A stretch of 64,000 nucleotides of DNA from Streptomyces leeuwenhoekii (GTDB lineage: Bacteria; Actinomycetota; Actinomycetes; Streptomycetales; Streptomycetaceae): contig NZ_LN831790.1 in assembly GCF_001013905.1 (NCBI RefSeq), positions 4,540,001 to 4,604,000 of the forward strand, in the 5' to 3' direction. The position numbers and the translations under genes are program-made. Of the stretch, positions 49,244 through 58,340 are shown piece by piece (within the stretch, counting starts at the first letter, position 1; each line of letters begins with the position of its first letter). The notes beneath the pieces were generated by a model. The model worked only from the letters and a program-made list of their open reading frames with translations, was not told the DNA's origin and ran no database searches.

Positions 49244-50647
49244 GTGCGCACTCCTCGCCCGCTCGTCCCGGCCGCCGCCGCCCTGGCCCTGCTCACCGCG
49301 TGCGGCGGGGGCGGTGTCCACGGCACCCCCGGCGGTTCCGGTGTGCGCGACCCGTACTTCCCGAAGGCCGGCAACGGCGGCTACGACGTCACCCACTACG
49401 CCCTCGACCTCGCCTACGAGCCCGGGGCGCACCGCCTCACCGGCACCGCGACCCTCACCGCCCGCGCCACCCAGGACCTCTCCGCCTTCTCCCTGGACCT
49501 CAAGGGCCTCGACGTGCGGCGGGTCACCGTGGACGGCGAGGCGGCCCCGTTCAACCGCGCCGGCCAGGAGCTGACCGTCCGGCCGCCGGAGGACATCGGC
49601 GACGGCGCGGAGTTCCGCGTCGCCGTCCGCTACTCCGGCGCCCCGGAGACGATCATCGACCCGGACGGTTCGCAGGAGGGCTGGCTGCGCACGGACGACG
49701 GGGCGGTGGCGCTCGGCCAGCCGACCGGCTCCATGGCCTGGTTCCCCGGCAACCACCACCCCTCCGACAAGGCGGCGTACGACATCGAGGTGACCGTGCC
49801 GAAGGGCCTGCGGGCGGTCTCCAACGGCGAGCCGACCGGCGAGCGGACCAGCGGCGACCGTACGTCCTTCACCTGGCACACCGCCGAGCCCATGGCGAGC
49901 TACCTCGCCACCCTGGCCATCGGCGACTACGAGATCGCGCGTTCCGCCACCGGGGACGGCGTGCCGGTGTACACGGCCGTCGACCGGGACCAGGCCGAGG
50001 CGAGCCGGGCGGTCCTCGCGCGGATCCCCGAGGTCCTGGAGTGGGCCCGGGATCTCTTCGGCCCCTACCCGTTCGCCACCACCGGCGCGATCGTCGAGGA
50101 TCCGCAGGACGCCGGGTACGCCCTGGAGACCCAGAGCCGGCCCGTCTTCCCCGGCGCCCCCGACGTGGTCCTCCTCGTCCACGAGCTCGCCCACCAGTGG
50201 TACGGCGACTCGGTCACGCCCGAGAGCTGGCGGGACATGTGGCTCAACGAGGGCTTCGCCACGTACGCGGAGTGGCTGTGGGAGGAGGACCACGGCGGCG
50301 ACAGCGCCCAGGAGACCTTCGCAGCGCTCTACGACGGCACGTACTTCGACGACGCGGAGGAAGGGGAGGCGGTCTGGGCCTTCGCGCCGGCCGAGCCACC
50401 CGACGCCGAGCACGTCTCCGCCGACCCCGTCTACCTGCGCGGCGCGATGGTGCTGCACAGGATCCGGCAGACGGTCGGCGACGACGCCTTCTTCGCCCTG
50501 ATCCGGGGCTGGGCGAGCGCCCACCGCCACGGCAACGCCGGCACCGGCGACTTCACGGCCTATGTGGAGGCGAAGGCACCGGACCACGACTTCGACGCGG
50601 TCTGGGAGGAGTGGCTGTACGGCGAGGGGAAGCCGGAGCGGCCCTGA
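49244..50647 (+). CDS. Secreted M1-family zinc metallopeptidase lipoprotein
   Basis: A 467-residue exported aminopeptidase-like enzyme. A signal peptide ends in lipobox LLTAC (Cys20). Residues ~40-230 are the N-terminal beta-saddle domain of M1 peptidases. The catalytic domain has HELAHQW (about residues 310-316) with the downstream zinc ligand in WLNEGFATYAEW; the exopeptidase GxMEN motif is not apparent, being replaced by ALETQSRPVF. The catalytic HExxH and Glu are intact. GTG 49244 has TAGGAT six bases upstream (leaderless). It ends at a hairpin. Confidence 0.9.
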   Translation: MRTPRPLVPAAAALALLTACGGGGVHGTPGGSGVRDPYFPKAGNGGYDVTHYALDLAYEPGAHRLTGTATLTARATQDLSAFSLDLKGLDVRRVTVDGEAAPFNRAGQELTVRPPEDIGDGAEFRVAVRYSGAPETIIDPDGSQEGWLRTDDGAVALGQPTGSMAWFPGNHHPSDKAAYDIEVTVPKGLRAVSNGEPTGERTSGDRTSFTWHTAEPMASYLATLAIGDYEIARSATGDGVPVYTAVDRDQAEASRAVLARIPEVLEWARDLFGPYPFATTGAIVEDPQDAGYALETQSRPVFPGAPDVVLLVHELAHQWYGDSVTPESWRDMWLNEGFATYAEWLWEEDHGGDSAQETFAALYDGTYFDDAEEGEAVWAFAPAEPPDAEHVSADPVYLRGAMVLHRIRQTVGDDAFFALIRGWASAHRHGNAGTGDFTAYVEAKAPDHDFDAVWEEWLYGEGKPERP

Positions 50648-50663
50648 CGGCGGACACGGCGAA

Positions 50664-50692
50664 GCCCCCGGCCCGCCTTCCCGGCCGGGGGC
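50664..50692. terminator. Bidirectional hairpin M1 peptidase / TerD
   Basis: A ten-pair stem (GCCCCCGGCC, 50664-50673, with 50683-50692) lies between the convergent peptidase and TerD genes. Confidence 0.7.
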
Positions 50693-50712
50693 CCGTCACC
50701 GCGGGGCGGTCG

Positions 50713-51288
50713 TCAGACGTTGACGCCGAAGTCCTGGGCGATGCCGACCAGGCCCGAGGCGTACCCCTGGCCGACCGCGCGGAACTTCCACTCGGCGCCG
50801 TTGCGGTACAGCTCGCCGAAGACCATCGCGGTCTCGGTGGCGGCGTCCTCCGACAGGTCGTAGCGGGCGATCTCGGTGCCGCCGGCCTGGTTGACGATGC
50901 GGATGTAGGCGTTGCGGACCTGGCCGAAGTTCTGGCCGCGGTTCTCGGCGTCGTAGATGGAGACCGGGAAGACGACCTTGTCGATGTCGGCCGGCAGCGC
51001 GGCGAGGTCGACGTTGATCGCCTCGTCGTCGCCGGCGCCCTCGCCGGTGCGGTTGTCACCGGTGTGCACGATCGTGTTGTCCGGGGTCTGCTTGTTGTTG
51101 AAGAAGACGAAGTGGGCGTCGGAGTAGACCTTGCCCTGGGCGGTGACCGCGATCGCGGACGCGTCGAGGTCGAAGTCGGTGCCGGTGGTGGTACGGACGT
51201 CCCAGCCGAGGCCCACGGTGACGGCGGTCAGGCCCGGAGCTTCCTTGGTGAGCGAGACGTTGCCGCCCTTGGACAGGCTTACAGCCAT
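50713..51288 (-). CDS. TerD family calcium-binding stress protein
   Basis: A 191-residue TerD/CABP protein. The start [30 protein letters not shown], the Ca2+-binding loops ([27 protein letters not shown]) and the C-terminal [35 protein letters not shown] are typical. TerD proteins bind calcium and are linked to tellurite resistance, stress and development in Streptomyces, which carries many paralogues. The usual ter operon partners are not next to it. Confidence 0.95.
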   Translation of the reverse strand: MAVSLSKGGNVSLTKEAPGLTAVTVGLGWDVRTTTGTDFDLDASAIAVTAQGKVYSDAHFVFFNNKQTPDNTIVHTGDNRTGEGAGDDEAINVDLAALPADIDKVVFPVSIYDAENRGQNFGQVRNAYIRIVNQAGGTEIARYDLSEDAATETAMVFGELYRNGAEWKFRAVGQGYASGLVGIAQDFGVNV

Positions 51289-51469
51289 TGTCGGGAGTCC
51301 TTTCCTCGTTTACGTACGCAAGAAGCTACAGCTACCCCTTGGAACGAAGAGAGGGGTACGCGAGGTTCCAGGTGTCTTTACTTTCTTTACCGGCATCTAC
51401 CCGGCCTCTCACCTCGCCTCGCGGGGCGTGCGGATATTCGGGTGACGCGGACCGGACGGACCCGGGAAC

Positions 51470-51907
51470 ATGGACGGCATGTCAGGTCCCCATGTCATCC
51501 GCGGCTCGGTCCTCCTTCCGGAGGCGGAGCTGATGTGGCGTTTCTCCCGGTCGTCGGGGCCCGGCGGACAGCACGTCAACACCACCGACACACAGGTGGA
51601 GCTCCGCTTCGACCTGGCGCGGACCGAGGCCCTGCCCGAGGTCTGGAAGCAGCGGGCGCTGGAGCGGCTGGCCGGGCGCCTGACCGACGGGGTGGTCACC
51701 GTGCGGGCCGCCGAGCACCGCTCCCAGTGGCGCAACCGCGAGGCCGCGGCCGTACGCCTGGCGGCCCTGCTGGCCGAGGCCACCGCGCCGCCGCCCAAGC
51801 CGCGCAGGCCCACCCGGGTGCCGCGCGGCATCAACGAGCGCCGGCTGCGCGAGAAGAAGCAGCGCGCGGAGACCAAGCGGGGCCGGTCGCCGAAGAACTG
51901 GGGCTGA
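51470..51907 (+). CDS. arfB: Alternative ribosome-rescue factor ArfB (peptidyl-tRNA hydrolase domain)
   Basis: A 145-residue protein of the class I release-factor-like family. The catalytic GGQ is in SSGPGGQHVNTTDTQVELRFDL, and the C-terminal basic tail (RLREKKQRAETKRGRSPKNWG) enters the mRNA channel of stalled ribosomes. It hydrolyses peptidyl-tRNA on ribosomes that lack a stop codon. An ATG at 51479 is an alternative start three codons later. Confidence 0.9.
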   Translation: MDGMSGPHVIRGSVLLPEAELMWRFSRSSGPGGQHVNTTDTQVELRFDLARTEALPEVWKQRALERLAGRLTDGVVTVRAAEHRSQWRNREAAAVRLAALLAEATAPPPKPRRPTRVPRGINERRLREKKQRAETKRGRSPKNWG

Positions 51908-51917
51908 CCGGCCGGGC

Positions 51918-52394
51918 TCAGGCGAGGTCGAGGACGCCGACCGTCTGGTCCCCGCTCGTCTCACCGGTGGGGCGGAAACCCAGCCCGAGGTAGAAGCCCT
52001 CCGGGCCGCCCGGGCCGGGGTGCCAGCTCACGTAGAGCCGCGTGCCGCCGCGGCGGCGGATCTCGGCGGCCACCGCGTCGACCGCGAAGCGGCCGTAGCC
52101 CCGGCCCTGCTGCCCGGCGTCGATGTTGAGCCGCCACAGCCCGGAGCGGAAGAGGGTGCCGTCGCCGTTCCAGTCGATGTCGAAGTACGCCATGAGGAAC
52201 CCGACCGGCCGGCCGCCGTCGACGATCAGCCGCGGCCAGGCGACGCCGGGATGGACGTACGCCTCGGCGAGCGACTTCACCACGGGGGAGACCGCGTGCT
52301 CCTGGCCGGGCCGGACGCGGATGGCGAGCGCGGCCTCGATGTTCTGCGGGGTGATCTCTTCCAGCCGGGGCGCGGGTGCGGGTAGGGAGGTCAT
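51918..52394 (-). CDS. GNAT family N-acetyltransferase
   Basis: A 158-residue acetyltransferase. The core contains PVGFLMAYFDIDWNGDGTLFRSGLWRLNIDAGQQGRGYGRFAVDAVAAEIRRRGGTRLYVSWHPGPGGPEGFYLGLGFRPTGE, with the CoA pyrophosphate loop QGRGYG. Substrate unknown. The ATG at 52394 has TACGGT six bases upstream (leaderless), favouring it over longer forms. It converges on arfB with only a ten-base gap. Confidence 0.87.
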   Translation of the reverse strand: MTSLPAPAPRLEEITPQNIEAALAIRVRPGQEHAVSPVVKSLAEAYVHPGVAWPRLIVDGGRPVGFLMAYFDIDWNGDGTLFRSGLWRLNIDAGQQGRGYGRFAVDAVAAEIRRRGGTRLYVSWHPGPGGPEGFYLGLGFRPTGETSGDQTVGVLDLA

Positions 52395-52444
52395 CGGCAC
52401 ACCGTAGGAGGGCGGCCGGCCGGGCCGCCACATAGATTCCGGGC

Positions 52445-53071
52445 TCAGGCCAGGTGCCGGTACCGCCCCCGGAAGTACGTCAGCGGGCCGCCGTCGGCGC
52501 TGGGGACGCGGGCGGTGAGGACCCGGCCGATCACCAGGGTGTGGTCGCCGGCCGTCACGCGCTGCTCGGTGCGGCACTCGAGGGTGGCCAGGGCGCCGCC
52601 CACCAGGCAGGCTCCGGTCGCCTCGCCCCGGGTGTAGGGGATGTCCTCGAACAGCAGGCGGTCGCTGACCCTGCCCTTCATCGCGAAGCGGCCGGCGACG
52701 TGGCGCTGGCTCTCGGAGAGCACGGAGACCGCCCACAGGGGCTGCTCGGCGAGCAGGTCGTCCATGCGGGAGCCCTCGCGCAGGCTGACCAGGACCAGCG
52801 GCGGGTCCAGGGAGACCGAGACGAATGCCGTGGCCGTCATGCCGACGTCCTCGCCGAGCGGCGCCCGGGGGTCGTCCGGATCGAGCGGCGGCTCCTGCGC
52901 GGTCACCAGGACCACGCCCGAGGCCAGCCGGGACATGGCGGCGCGGAACTCGTCGTTGCTCACCCCCTCAGCATGCCCGGCGGCGGACGGCGTCGGCGAG
53001 GGGACGACGACGGGGGAGGCGTTGGTCAGCGGGGACGTGGTGACAGGGGAGGTGTTCGACACGTCTGTCAC
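52445..53071 (-). CDS. Flavin reductase family protein
   Basis: A 208-residue flavin reductase-like (DIM6/NTAB) protein. After a Ser/Thr/Pro leader of about 33 residues comes the FMN-binding domain: NDEFRAAMSRLASGVVLVTA, GMTATAFVSVSLDPPLVLVSLREGSRMDDLL, WAVSVLSESQRHVAGRFAMKG and VTAGDHTLVIGRVLTARV. Such enzymes supply reduced FMN to two-component monooxygenases; the partner is not adjacent. The GTG at 53071 gives the full form, though a start nearer residue 38 (GVSNDEFR) is possible. Confidence 0.88.
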   Translation of the reverse strand: MTDVSNTSPVTTSPLTNASPVVVPSPTPSAAGHAEGVSNDEFRAAMSRLASGVVLVTAQEPPLDPDDPRAPLGEDVGMTATAFVSVSLDPPLVLVSLREGSRMDDLLAEQPLWAVSVLSESQRHVAGRFAMKGRVSDRLLFEDIPYTRGEATGACLVGGALATLECRTEQRVTAGDHTLVIGRVLTARVPSADGGPLTYFRGRYRHLA

Positions 53072-53221
53072 GCTAATGGCCGCTCCCGGCGCTCCGCATC
53101 GGGCCCCGGTCCCAGCCGGGACCTAGGACCTCGGTACGAGTCGCACACATGCCGACAAACATTGCGTTCAGCTTCCGCACGGGATGAAGGCAGAAACTCC
53201 ACTCAATTGTTCACGTTTACC

Positions 53222-53237
53222 TGTGACTTGAGTCACA
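53222..53237. promoter_or_regulatory. Perfect Crp-type palindrome upstream of cdgB
   Basis: TGTGACTTGAGTCACA has perfect TGTGAC/GTCACA arms around TTGA and fits the CRP consensus TGTGA-N6-TCACA and the Streptomyces Crp motif GTGNNNNNNGNCAC. It lies 140 bp before the cyclase ATG and 150 bp from the divergent flavin reductase start. Confidence 0.65.
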
Positions 53238-53376
53238 AGGGGCAATAATTGTTGACCCTGTGTACCGAGTGGGCAGCGCGCTGTGATTCAGTGGCGGGAA
53301 GCCGCAAGGGCACCACCCGGAAACGGCGCCGAACACATCCCTTGATTCGCTGCGATGTCTCGGGGGGAGGGCGAGC

Positions 53377-55038
53377 ATGGAGACCGAGTCGGAACCGTAC
53401 GTCCGTCTTGCGTCCCTGCGTCAACTGCACCAGGCCATGGCCGACATGAACACGGCCCGCAGCCTGGCGGACACGCTCCAGACCGTGGCCGACGGCGCGG
53501 TCCACGCCCTCGGCTTCGAACTCGCCTGCGTCAACCTGGTGCGCCCCGACGGCGACCTCGTCGTCGCCGCCTTCGCCGGCAACCCGGCCGCCGAGGCCCT
53601 CATCACCGGCCGCGTCGGCTCCCGCGAGGCATGGGACCGGCGGCTGAGCATGGGCGAGCGGTGGGGGGACCTGGTGTTCATCCCCCACACCGAGGGCTGG
53701 GTCCTCGACGACGACGACGTCCCGCAGTGGTACACCGACGGGCCCGCGCCCCGCTTCGCCGACGAGTGGCACCCGGCCGACCGACTCTTCGCCCCCATGT
53801 ACGCCCCCGGCCCGCACGGCGGCCGGTCCAGCGGCGAGCTGATAGGCGTGCTGTCCGTGGACCGCCCGCGCAACGGGCGGCACCCCGGCGCCTGGGTCCG
53901 CGAGGCGCTGCAGATGTACGCCTTCCAGGCCGCCATCGCGATCAGCAACGCCCGGCTGCGCGCCAACATGCAGCGCGCCCTGGTCCGGCTGGAGCGGGAG
54001 CAGCAGGCCCTCCGGGCGAGCGAGGAGAGCTTCCGGCAGGCGTTCGAGTACGCCCCCTCCGGCATGGCGATCGCCGAGATGGGCGGCGAGCAGCACGGCC
54101 GCATCCTGCGCACCAACGACGCCCTGTGCCGCCTGCTGGGCCGGCCCGCCTCCGCGATGCGCCGCTACTCCTTCTCCGATCTGGTCCACCCCGAGGACAT
54201 AGGCACCCTGCTGCGCACCTCCGCCGAGGGCGGCCGGGCCGAGCTCCGCCTGGGCCGCCGCGACGGCAGCTACGTCTGGGTGTCCCTGCGCAACAGCGTC
54301 GTCGCCGACGCCGCCGACGGCCCCCGCTTCCTGCTCACCCACGTCGAGGACATCGAGGAGCGCAAGCGCCGCGAGCTCCAGCTCGCCCACCGCGCCTCCC
54401 ACGACTCCCTGACCGGGCTGCCCAACTCCGCCGAGCTGCGGGCCCGCCTCTCCGCCCGGCTGTGCACGCGCCCGCCGGCCGGGCAGCCCACCGCGGTCGA
54501 CGCGATGGACGCGGCGTGGAGCCACCCGGTCGCCGACTCCGGCGGCCACCCCTTCGACTTCCCGGCCGGCGCCGATCCGTACGACGCCTACGACCACCAT
54601 GTGCACGCGGTCGCCCCCGAGGGCGACCGGGACGACGGCACCAAGGGGCTCGCGGTCCTCTTCTGCGACCTCGACGGCTTCAAGTCGATCAACGACCGGT
54701 TCGGGCACAACGCGGGCGACGCCGTCCTCATCGAGGTCGCCCGGCGGCTGAGCAACGGCGTGCGGGACGGCGACACCGTCGCCCGGCTCGGCGGCGACGA
54801 GTTCGTGATCCTCGCCGACGGGCTCGGCCGGGCCGACGCCCAGGACCTCGCCGTACGGCTGCGCAACGAGATCATCCAGCCCATCCGCGCCGAGGGACGG
54901 GCCGTCCGGGTCGGCGCCAGCTTCGGCATCGGATGGGCGCACTGCGGCATGACCGCCGACGAAGTCCTGAAGTCCGCTGACGAACGGATGTACGTCGAGA
55001 AACGATCTCGTCCCAAACAGCATCGGCGCGCGGGATGA
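53377..55038 (+). CDS. cdgB: GAF-PAS-GGDEF diguanylate cyclase (CdgB-like)
   Basis: A 553-residue cytoplasmic signalling enzyme making cyclic di-GMP. Residues ~15-190 are a GAF domain, ~212-330 a PAS/PAC domain (FEYAPSGMAIAEM ... VHPEDIGTLLR), and ~335-545 the GGDEF domain with LGGDEF at 471-476 and an inhibitory I-site RxxD (Arg463-Asp466) five residues before. A polar insertion (~362-422) splits the cyclase start from FCDLDGFK. In S. coelicolor the matching gene is cdgB, a BldD target controlling development. The ATG at 53377 begins the protein; a Crp-type site lies upstream. Confidence 0.92.
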   Translation: METESEPYVRLASLRQLHQAMADMNTARSLADTLQTVADGAVHALGFELACVNLVRPDGDLVVAAFAGNPAAEALITGRVGSREAWDRRLSMGERWGDLVFIPHTEGWVLDDDDVPQWYTDGPAPRFADEWHPADRLFAPMYAPGPHGGRSSGELIGVLSVDRPRNGRHPGAWVREALQMYAFQAAIAISNARLRANMQRALVRLEREQQALRASEESFRQAFEYAPSGMAIAEMGGEQHGRILRTNDALCRLLGRPASAMRRYSFSDLVHPEDIGTLLRTSAEGGRAELRLGRRDGSYVWVSLRNSVVADAADGPRFLLTHVEDIEERKRRELQLAHRASHDSLTGLPNSAELRARLSARLCTRPPAGQPTAVDAMDAAWSHPVADSGGHPFDFPAGADPYDAYDHHVHAVAPEGDRDDGTKGLAVLFCDLDGFKSINDRFGHNAGDAVLIEVARRLSNGVRDGDTVARLGGDEFVILADGLGRADAQDLAVRLRNEIIQPIRAEGRAVRVGASFGIGWAHCGMTADEVLKSADERMYVEKRSRPKQHRRAG

Positions 55039-55157
55039 GCCGCAGGTCAGCGGCTTGACGCGAGATCGGTCACCCATTCGGGGGACCGGAAGCGGGTAGG
55101 CTCGCTCTCTCACCACCCGTACCGCAATCGCACCGCATCTGGTTAGGAGACCTAGGG

Positions 55158-56135
55158 ATGACGCCCGGCAACAACGGCGCGAGCACGCCCGAGGACGACG
55201 ACCCGTTCGGCTACCTGTACGCCGACGGGCAGGCCAACGGGGCCCAGCCGCCGTCCGGTGGCTACGGCTACCCCAACTCGGTCAACCGCGTGCGGGCCGT
55301 CGGTTCCCGGCAGTACGGGCACCAGAGCCAGGCCGCCCCGGCCGCCCCCTACGGCCAGCCGCAGCAGCAGGCCGCCTACGGCCGGCCCAACCCGCACTAC
55401 GCCGCCCCGGAGACGCTCCCGGGCGGTCCCGGCGGACCCCACGGGCACGGTGCGGCCCAGCGCCCGGCGTCGCACGGCGCGGGCGGCGGGAACGGCCGCG
55501 GCCGCGGACCCAACACCAAGGGACTGCTGATCGGCGCGGTCGCGGTGGTCGCCGCGGTCGTGATCGGCATCGGTGTGGCCATGACGACCAGCGACTCGGA
55601 CGAGGACAAGGGCGACCAGGCCGGCCAGAGCCCGGCCCCGACGCAGTCGCAGAGCGCGGAGCCGACCCCGTCGGGCAGCGGCAGCGCCGGCAGCCGGGCC
55701 GAGCTGCCGACCATCGACGCCAAGGCGCTGCGGCTGGGCGGCAGCGCCACCCTCGCCTCGGACGTGACGGGCGCCCAGTCCGACGGCGGCATCTACGTGG
55801 CCAACCTCAACCAGTCGGGCGCCTCGGTCACCTGGACCGTCAACGGCATCCCGAAGGACGGCGCCTACACCCTCTTCGCCCGCTACAGCGCTGCCGGCGA
55901 GGACCAGTCGATGACCCTGACGGTCAACGGCAAGGAGTTCGGCAACAAGCTCAACCTGGGCAACTTCGCCCGGGCGGAGAACGGCGACTTCGCCAAGGGC
56001 TGGACCGAGACCTACGCCTGGCCGACCCTCAACAAGGGCACCAACACGATCACGCTGTCCTGCCAGGACGGCGACAAGTGCAACGTCCTGCTGGACCAGC
56101 TCTGGCTGAAGGAAGGCCAGGTCAAGCGCAGCTAG
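55158..56135 (+). CDS. Membrane-anchored protein with CBM-like domain
   Basis: A 325-residue protein. Residues 1-115 are a Gly/Pro/Gln/Tyr-rich cytoplasmic region, a single helix follows (~119-140, LLIGAVAVVAAVVIGIGVAM), then a Ser/Pro linker and an extracellular beta-sandwich (~175-323) resembling carbohydrate-binding modules of the CBM6/35 type (GIYVANLNQSGASVTWTVNGIPKDGAYTLFARYSA ... NTITLSCQDGDKCNVLLDQLWL). It may bind wall or extracellular polysaccharide. AGGAG lies just before the ATG. Confidence 0.82.
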   Translation: MTPGNNGASTPEDDDPFGYLYADGQANGAQPPSGGYGYPNSVNRVRAVGSRQYGHQSQAAPAAPYGQPQQQAAYGRPNPHYAAPETLPGGPGGPHGHGAAQRPASHGAGGGNGRGRGPNTKGLLIGAVAVVAAVVIGIGVAMTTSDSDEDKGDQAGQSPAPTQSQSAEPTPSGSGSAGSRAELPTIDAKALRLGGSATLASDVTGAQSDGGIYVANLNQSGASVTWTVNGIPKDGAYTLFARYSAAGEDQSMTLTVNGKEFGNKLNLGNFARAENGDFAKGWTETYAWPTLNKGTNTITLSCQDGDKCNVLLDQLWLKEGQVKRS

Positions 56136-57061
56136 GCCGCGCTGGCCTCCGCCGTCACCGCCACCCGTCCCAGCAACTCCCCGTAGGCCGCCCGGTCGAA
56201 CTCGCCCGCCGCCGGCGCGAGCACCGTCGCCGCCGACAGGGCGGTCGCCCGGGCCAGCCGGTCCGGCCAGGGGAGGCGCTCCACCAGACCCGACAGCAGA
56301 CCCGCGACCGCGGAGTCACCGGCGCCGGTGGGGTTGCCGCGGACCCGGGCGGGCGGGGTGGCGCGCCAGCGGCCCTCGGGGGTGGTCGCGAGCAGTCCGC
56401 CGGGACCGAGCGAGGCCACCACGGACCGGGCGCCGCGGCGGCGGGCGTCCTGTGCGGCGCGCAGCGGCTCGTGGGAGCCGGTCAGCTCGGCCAGCTCCTC
56501 GGCGTTGGGCTTGATGAGGTCGGGGCGGGCGGCGATCCCGCGGCGCAGCGGCTCGCCGCTGGTGTCCAGCAGGACGGGGACCCCGGCGGCGCGGGCGGTC
56601 CGTATCAGCCCGGCGTAGGCGCCCACCGGCACCCCCGGCGGCAGGCTGCCGCACAGGGCGACGGCACGGGCACCGGCGAGCAGCTCCCGGTACGCCTCCT
56701 GGAAGGCGTGCCACTCGGCGGGCGTCACGGCCGGGCCGGGCTCGTTGAGCTGGGTGGTGTCACCGGTGTGCTCGTCCACCACGGCGATGGTGCGCCGGGT
56801 CGCGCCGGACACCGGGAGCAGCGCGTCCACGATCCCCGGCGCGGCGGTCAGCCGCCGGCGGACCTCGCGCCCGGTGGCGCCGCCCGCGAAGCCGGTGACC
56901 GTCACCTCGTGCCCGAGGGCGGACAGGACCCGGGCGACGTTCAGCCCCTTGCCGCCGGGGCGTTCGGTCACCTCCGAGACCCGGTGGGAGGCGTGCGGCC
57001 GCAGGGCCCGTACGCGGTAGGTGATGTCGAGAGCGGTGTTCAGCGTGACCGTGAGGATCAC
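56132..57061 (-). CDS. PfkB-family hexose-phosphate kinase
   Basis: A 309-residue 1-phosphofructokinase/tagatose-6-phosphate kinase-type enzyme. The substrate-side motif GGKGLNVARVLSALG and the catalytic PfkB signature NPTGAGDSAVAGLLSGLVE (Asp base) are intact. It phosphorylates a sugar phosphate, and beside nagA-nagK a hexosamine or fructose-6-phosphate-derived substrate is plausible. The GTG at 57061 has GGGGAGG upstream. The stop overlaps the convergent CBM gene by four bases. Confidence 0.88.
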   Translation of the reverse strand: MILTVTLNTALDITYRVRALRPHASHRVSEVTERPGGKGLNVARVLSALGHEVTVTGFAGGATGREVRRRLTAAPGIVDALLPVSGATRRTIAVVDEHTGDTTQLNEPGPAVTPAEWHAFQEAYRELLAGARAVALCGSLPPGVPVGAYAGLIRTARAAGVPVLLDTSGEPLRRGIAARPDLIKPNAEELAELTGSHEPLRAAQDARRRGARSVVASLGPGGLLATTPEGRWRATPPARVRGNPTGAGDSAVAGLLSGLVERLPWPDRLARATALSAATVLAPAAGEFDRAAYGELLGRVAVTAEASAA

Positions 57062-57166
57062 CTAAGCCTGCCTCCCCCGATCGACTCGCCCGGCATGTGG
57101 TTCCGGAGGGTGTCTCCGGAGGGCCGATCATGCCAAAGAGACGGCGGCCGGCCCAGTCCCGTAACC

Positions 57167-57184
57167 GGTCACCGTGCGGTGACC
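57167..57184 (-). terminator. Hairpin after nagA
   Basis: Eight-base perfect arms (GGTCACCG and CGGTGACC) with a two-base loop lie 11 bp after the nagA stop and inside the 133-bp nagA-pfkB gap. Confidence 0.55.
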
Positions 57185-57194
57185 CGGGGACGGA

Positions 57195-58340
57195 TCAGCC
57201 CAGTTGGGGATCGACCACCCAGGCGCCCCGGCGCATCACGCCCTTGACGTCGAAGGCGGCGTCCAGGACGACGAGGTCGGCGTCCTTGCCGGGCTCCAGG
57301 GAGCCGATCCGGTCGGACAGGCCCAGCAGCCGGGCCGGGTTGGCCGACAGGGCCGCCACCGCGTCCTCGACCGGGAGCCCGTCCACGGTCACCGCCCGCT
57401 TGAAGGCCCGGTCCAGGGTGAGCGTGGAACCGGCGATCGAGCCGCCGTCGACCAGGCGGGCCACGCCGCCCTCGACGTCGACCTCCAGCGGGCCGAGCAT
57501 GTACCGGCCGTCGCCGAAGCCGGCCGCGTCCATCGCGTCGGTGATGAAGGCGACCCGGGCCGCGCCCGCGTGGTGGAAGGCCAGCCGGAGCGCGGCCGGG
57601 TGCAGGTGGACCCCGTCGTTGATCAGCTCGACCGTCACCCGCTCGTCCTCCAGGAGGGCGGTGATGGGGCCCGGCGCCCGGTGGCCGAGCGGCGGCATCG
57701 CGTTGAACAGGTGCGTGGCGACGCGCGCGCCCGCCTCGATCGCCTCGGCCGTCTGCTCGTACGTGGCGTCGGTGTGGCCGACCGCCGCGATCACGCCCTG
57801 GTCGGCGAGCATCCGGACGGACGCGATGCCGCCGGGCAGCTCGGTGGCGAGGGTGACCATCCTGGCGTGGCCGCGCGCGGCGTCGACCAGCTTGCGGACC
57901 TGGGCCGGGTCGGGGTCGCGCAGCAGCTCCTCGGAGTGCGCGCCCTTGCGGCACGGGGAGATGAAGGGGCCCTCGAAGTGGATGCCGGCGATGTCGCCCT
58001 GCTCGGCCAGCTCCGCCAGCAGCCCCGCGCGGCGGGCGAGGAAGTCCAGGTCGCCGGTGACGGTGGAGGCGACGAGGGTGGTGGTGCCGTGCAGGCGGTG
58101 GGTGTGGATGCCCCGCAGCACCTCCTCGGCGGTCCCGGAGGTGAAGGAGGCACCGCCGCCGCCGTGGTTGTGCAGGTCGACGAAGCCGGGGACCACCCAG
58201 TGGCCGCTCAGGTCGACGATCTCGGCGCCGGGCGGGGCCTCGGCGGCGATGCGGGTGCCGTCGACGGCCAGGCGGCCGTCGTCCACGGTGCCGGTGGGCA
58301 GGACCACCCGGGCGCCGGCGAGAACCTTGCTGGGGGCCAT
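57195..58340 (-). CDS. nagA: N-acetylglucosamine-6-phosphate deacetylase
   Basis: A 381-residue amidohydrolase removing the acetyl group of GlcNAc-6-phosphate to give glucosamine-6-phosphate. The metal-binding and substrate motifs are FVDLHNHGGGG, IHFEGPFISPCRKGAH, AVGHTDATYE, THLFNAMPPLGHR and AFITDAMDAAG. The ATG at 58340 has GGAGGTAA about ten bases upstream and overlaps the nagK stop (ATGA). With nagK it forms the GlcNAc utilisation operon, under DasR in Streptomyces. Confidence 0.96.
   Translation of the reverse strand: MAPSKVLAGARVVLPTGTVDDGRLAVDGTRIAAEAPPGAEIVDLSGHWVVPGFVDLHNHGGGGASFTSGTAEEVLRGIHTHRLHGTTTLVASTVTGDLDFLARRAGLLAELAEQGDIAGIHFEGPFISPCRKGAHSEELLRDPDPAQVRKLVDAARGHARMVTLATELPGGIASVRMLADQGVIAAVGHTDATYEQTAEAIEAGARVATHLFNAMPPLGHRAPGPITALLEDERVTVELINDGVHLHPAALRLAFHHAGAARVAFITDAMDAAGFGDGRYMLGPLEVDVEGGVARLVDGGSIAGSTLTLDRAFKRAVTVDGLPVEDAVAALSANPARLLGLSDRIGSLEPGKDADLVVLDAAFDVKGVMRRGAWVVDPQLG

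Noticed and set aside
48607..51993. 1128-residue plus-strand open frame
   Set aside because: It crosses the tandem repeats, the M1 peptidase and TerD genes in another frame; high GC makes such long shadow frames common.
53199..53260. BldD box upstream of cdgB
   Set aside because: cdgB is a BldD target in S. coelicolor, but the visible TGAC/GTCA palindrome has a four-base centre rather than the five-base centre of the BldD motif; it fits Crp better.
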